Shown here piece after piece: positions 6,096 to 6,468 of a DNA stretch of 6,468 nt (position 1 is the stretch's first letter; the number at the start of each line of letters is the position of its first letter). The notes under the pieces are model-generated. The model ran no database searches. It was given only the letters and a program-made list of their open reading frames with translations, and was not told the origin of the DNA. This stretch comes from JBDTVS01 sp040007095 (GTDB lineage Bacteria > Acidobacteriota > Vicinamibacteria > Vicinamibacterales > CAVVIG01): contig JBDTVS010000220.1 of NCBI GenBank assembly GCA_040007095.1, positions 1-6,468 of the forward strand. Reading direction: 5' to 3'. The position numbers and the translations under genes are program-made.

Positions 6096-6468
6096 ATGGA
6101 TGATCCGACTCGACGCAACATCCTGAAAGTCGGCGCCGCGGCCGCGGCGATGGCGGCGATGCCACGCGCATGGGCTCAGCAGGCTGCCCGGGCAACAACC
6201 GGCAAGTTCTACGAAAAGGGCCCCGTTCGCATCCACTATGAGGAGGCCGGGACCGGCTTCCCTCTGATGCTGCTCCCCGGCGGAGGATTGAACTCGACGA
6301 TCGCGTTCTTCACCGGCAACGCCCCCTTCAACGCGATCGCGGAGTTCAAGGGACAGTATCGCTGCGTCACGGCGGACCTGCGCAACGCCCCCAACGGCCA
6401 GTCCACCGGCCCCGTCGAGGTCGATCGGCCGTGGGAGTCCTACGCCGACGACCAACTCGGCCTGATGG
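6096..6468 (+). CDS. Tat-exported alpha/beta hydrolase, 5' part only
   Basis: The frame stays open to the right edge, giving the first 124 residues. The N-terminus DPTRRNILKVG has the twin-arginine pattern (RR at 6-7, then NILK), followed by an Ala-rich hydrophobic stretch and a likely cleavage near RAWAQQ (24-29), so the protein should be exported folded. The mature part begins like an alpha/beta hydrolase: VRIHYEEAGTGFPLMLLPGGG holds the first strands and the loop that forms the oxyanion hole (the usual HG is replaced by PGGG). Then come a helix region with FF, and CVTADLRNAPNGQS, matching the strand-then-DxRG/GxS block of the family. The nucleophile elbow with the catalytic Ser, and the Asp and His, lie beyond the window, so catalytic competence and substrate cannot be judged. 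An esterase, lipase or peroxidase-like hydrolase are all possible. The gene is transcribed away from the HPHHHE hypothetical. Confidence 0.85.
   Translation, partial: MDDPTRRNILKVGAAAAAMAAMPRAWAQQAARATTGKFYEKGPVRIHYEEAGTGFPLMLLPGGGLNSTIAFFTGNAPFNAIAEFKGQYRCVTADLRNAPNGQSTGPVEVDRPWESYADDQLGLM

Overview
This GC-rich window has dense, mostly convergent or divergent genes and reads like a chromosomal segment from an environmental, aerobic, Gram-negative-type bacterium. The mix of a PQQ alcohol-dehydrogenase-like protein, a cytochrome c with a Pirellula/Verrucomicrobium-type haem-binding module, a MauE-thioredoxin fusion and a Tat-exported hydrolase suggests Acidobacteriota (perhaps Vicinamibacteria). 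That assignment is inferred from family habits and base composition, not from a marker gene. No rRNA, tRNA, insertion sequence, CRISPR array or phage gene was found.

Layout. (1) 132-1310, plus: a membrane protein fusing a MauE/DoxX-like four-helix redox domain to a periplasmic thioredoxin-like domain. (2) 1342-2952, minus: a secreted PQQ-dependent dehydrogenase with the Asp-Tyr-Asp signature of lanthanide-using quinoproteins. (3) 2958-3755, minus: a secreted dihaem cytochrome c directly upstream of (2) and separated from it by five bases. (4) 3844-5064, plus, divergent from the cytochrome: an exported protein of unknown function resembling the LIC_10091 family, with a methyltransferase-like fold pattern. 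(5) 5165-5812, minus: a conserved-looking hypothetical protein with a His-rich HPHHHE motif. (6) 6096 to the right edge, plus: the first 124 residues of a Tat-exported alpha/beta hydrolase.

How the genes work together. Genes 2 and 3 form a clear operon. The dehydrogenase would oxidise an alcohol or aldehyde in the periplasm and pass electrons from PQQH2 to the cytochrome and on to the respiratory chain. The MauE-thioredoxin fusion is convergent with this pair. It could act in periplasmic disulfide chemistry, and the dehydrogenase has an adjacent Cys-Cys pair, but that link is speculative. Genes 4, 5 and 6 share no evident pathway with the operon or each other. Five of the six products are predicted to be exported or membrane-bound, so the region is mainly cell-envelope and periplasm biology. 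No clearly new multi-gene system is visible. The best leads are the metal site of the dehydrogenase, the redox fusion, and the exported methyltransferase-like protein.
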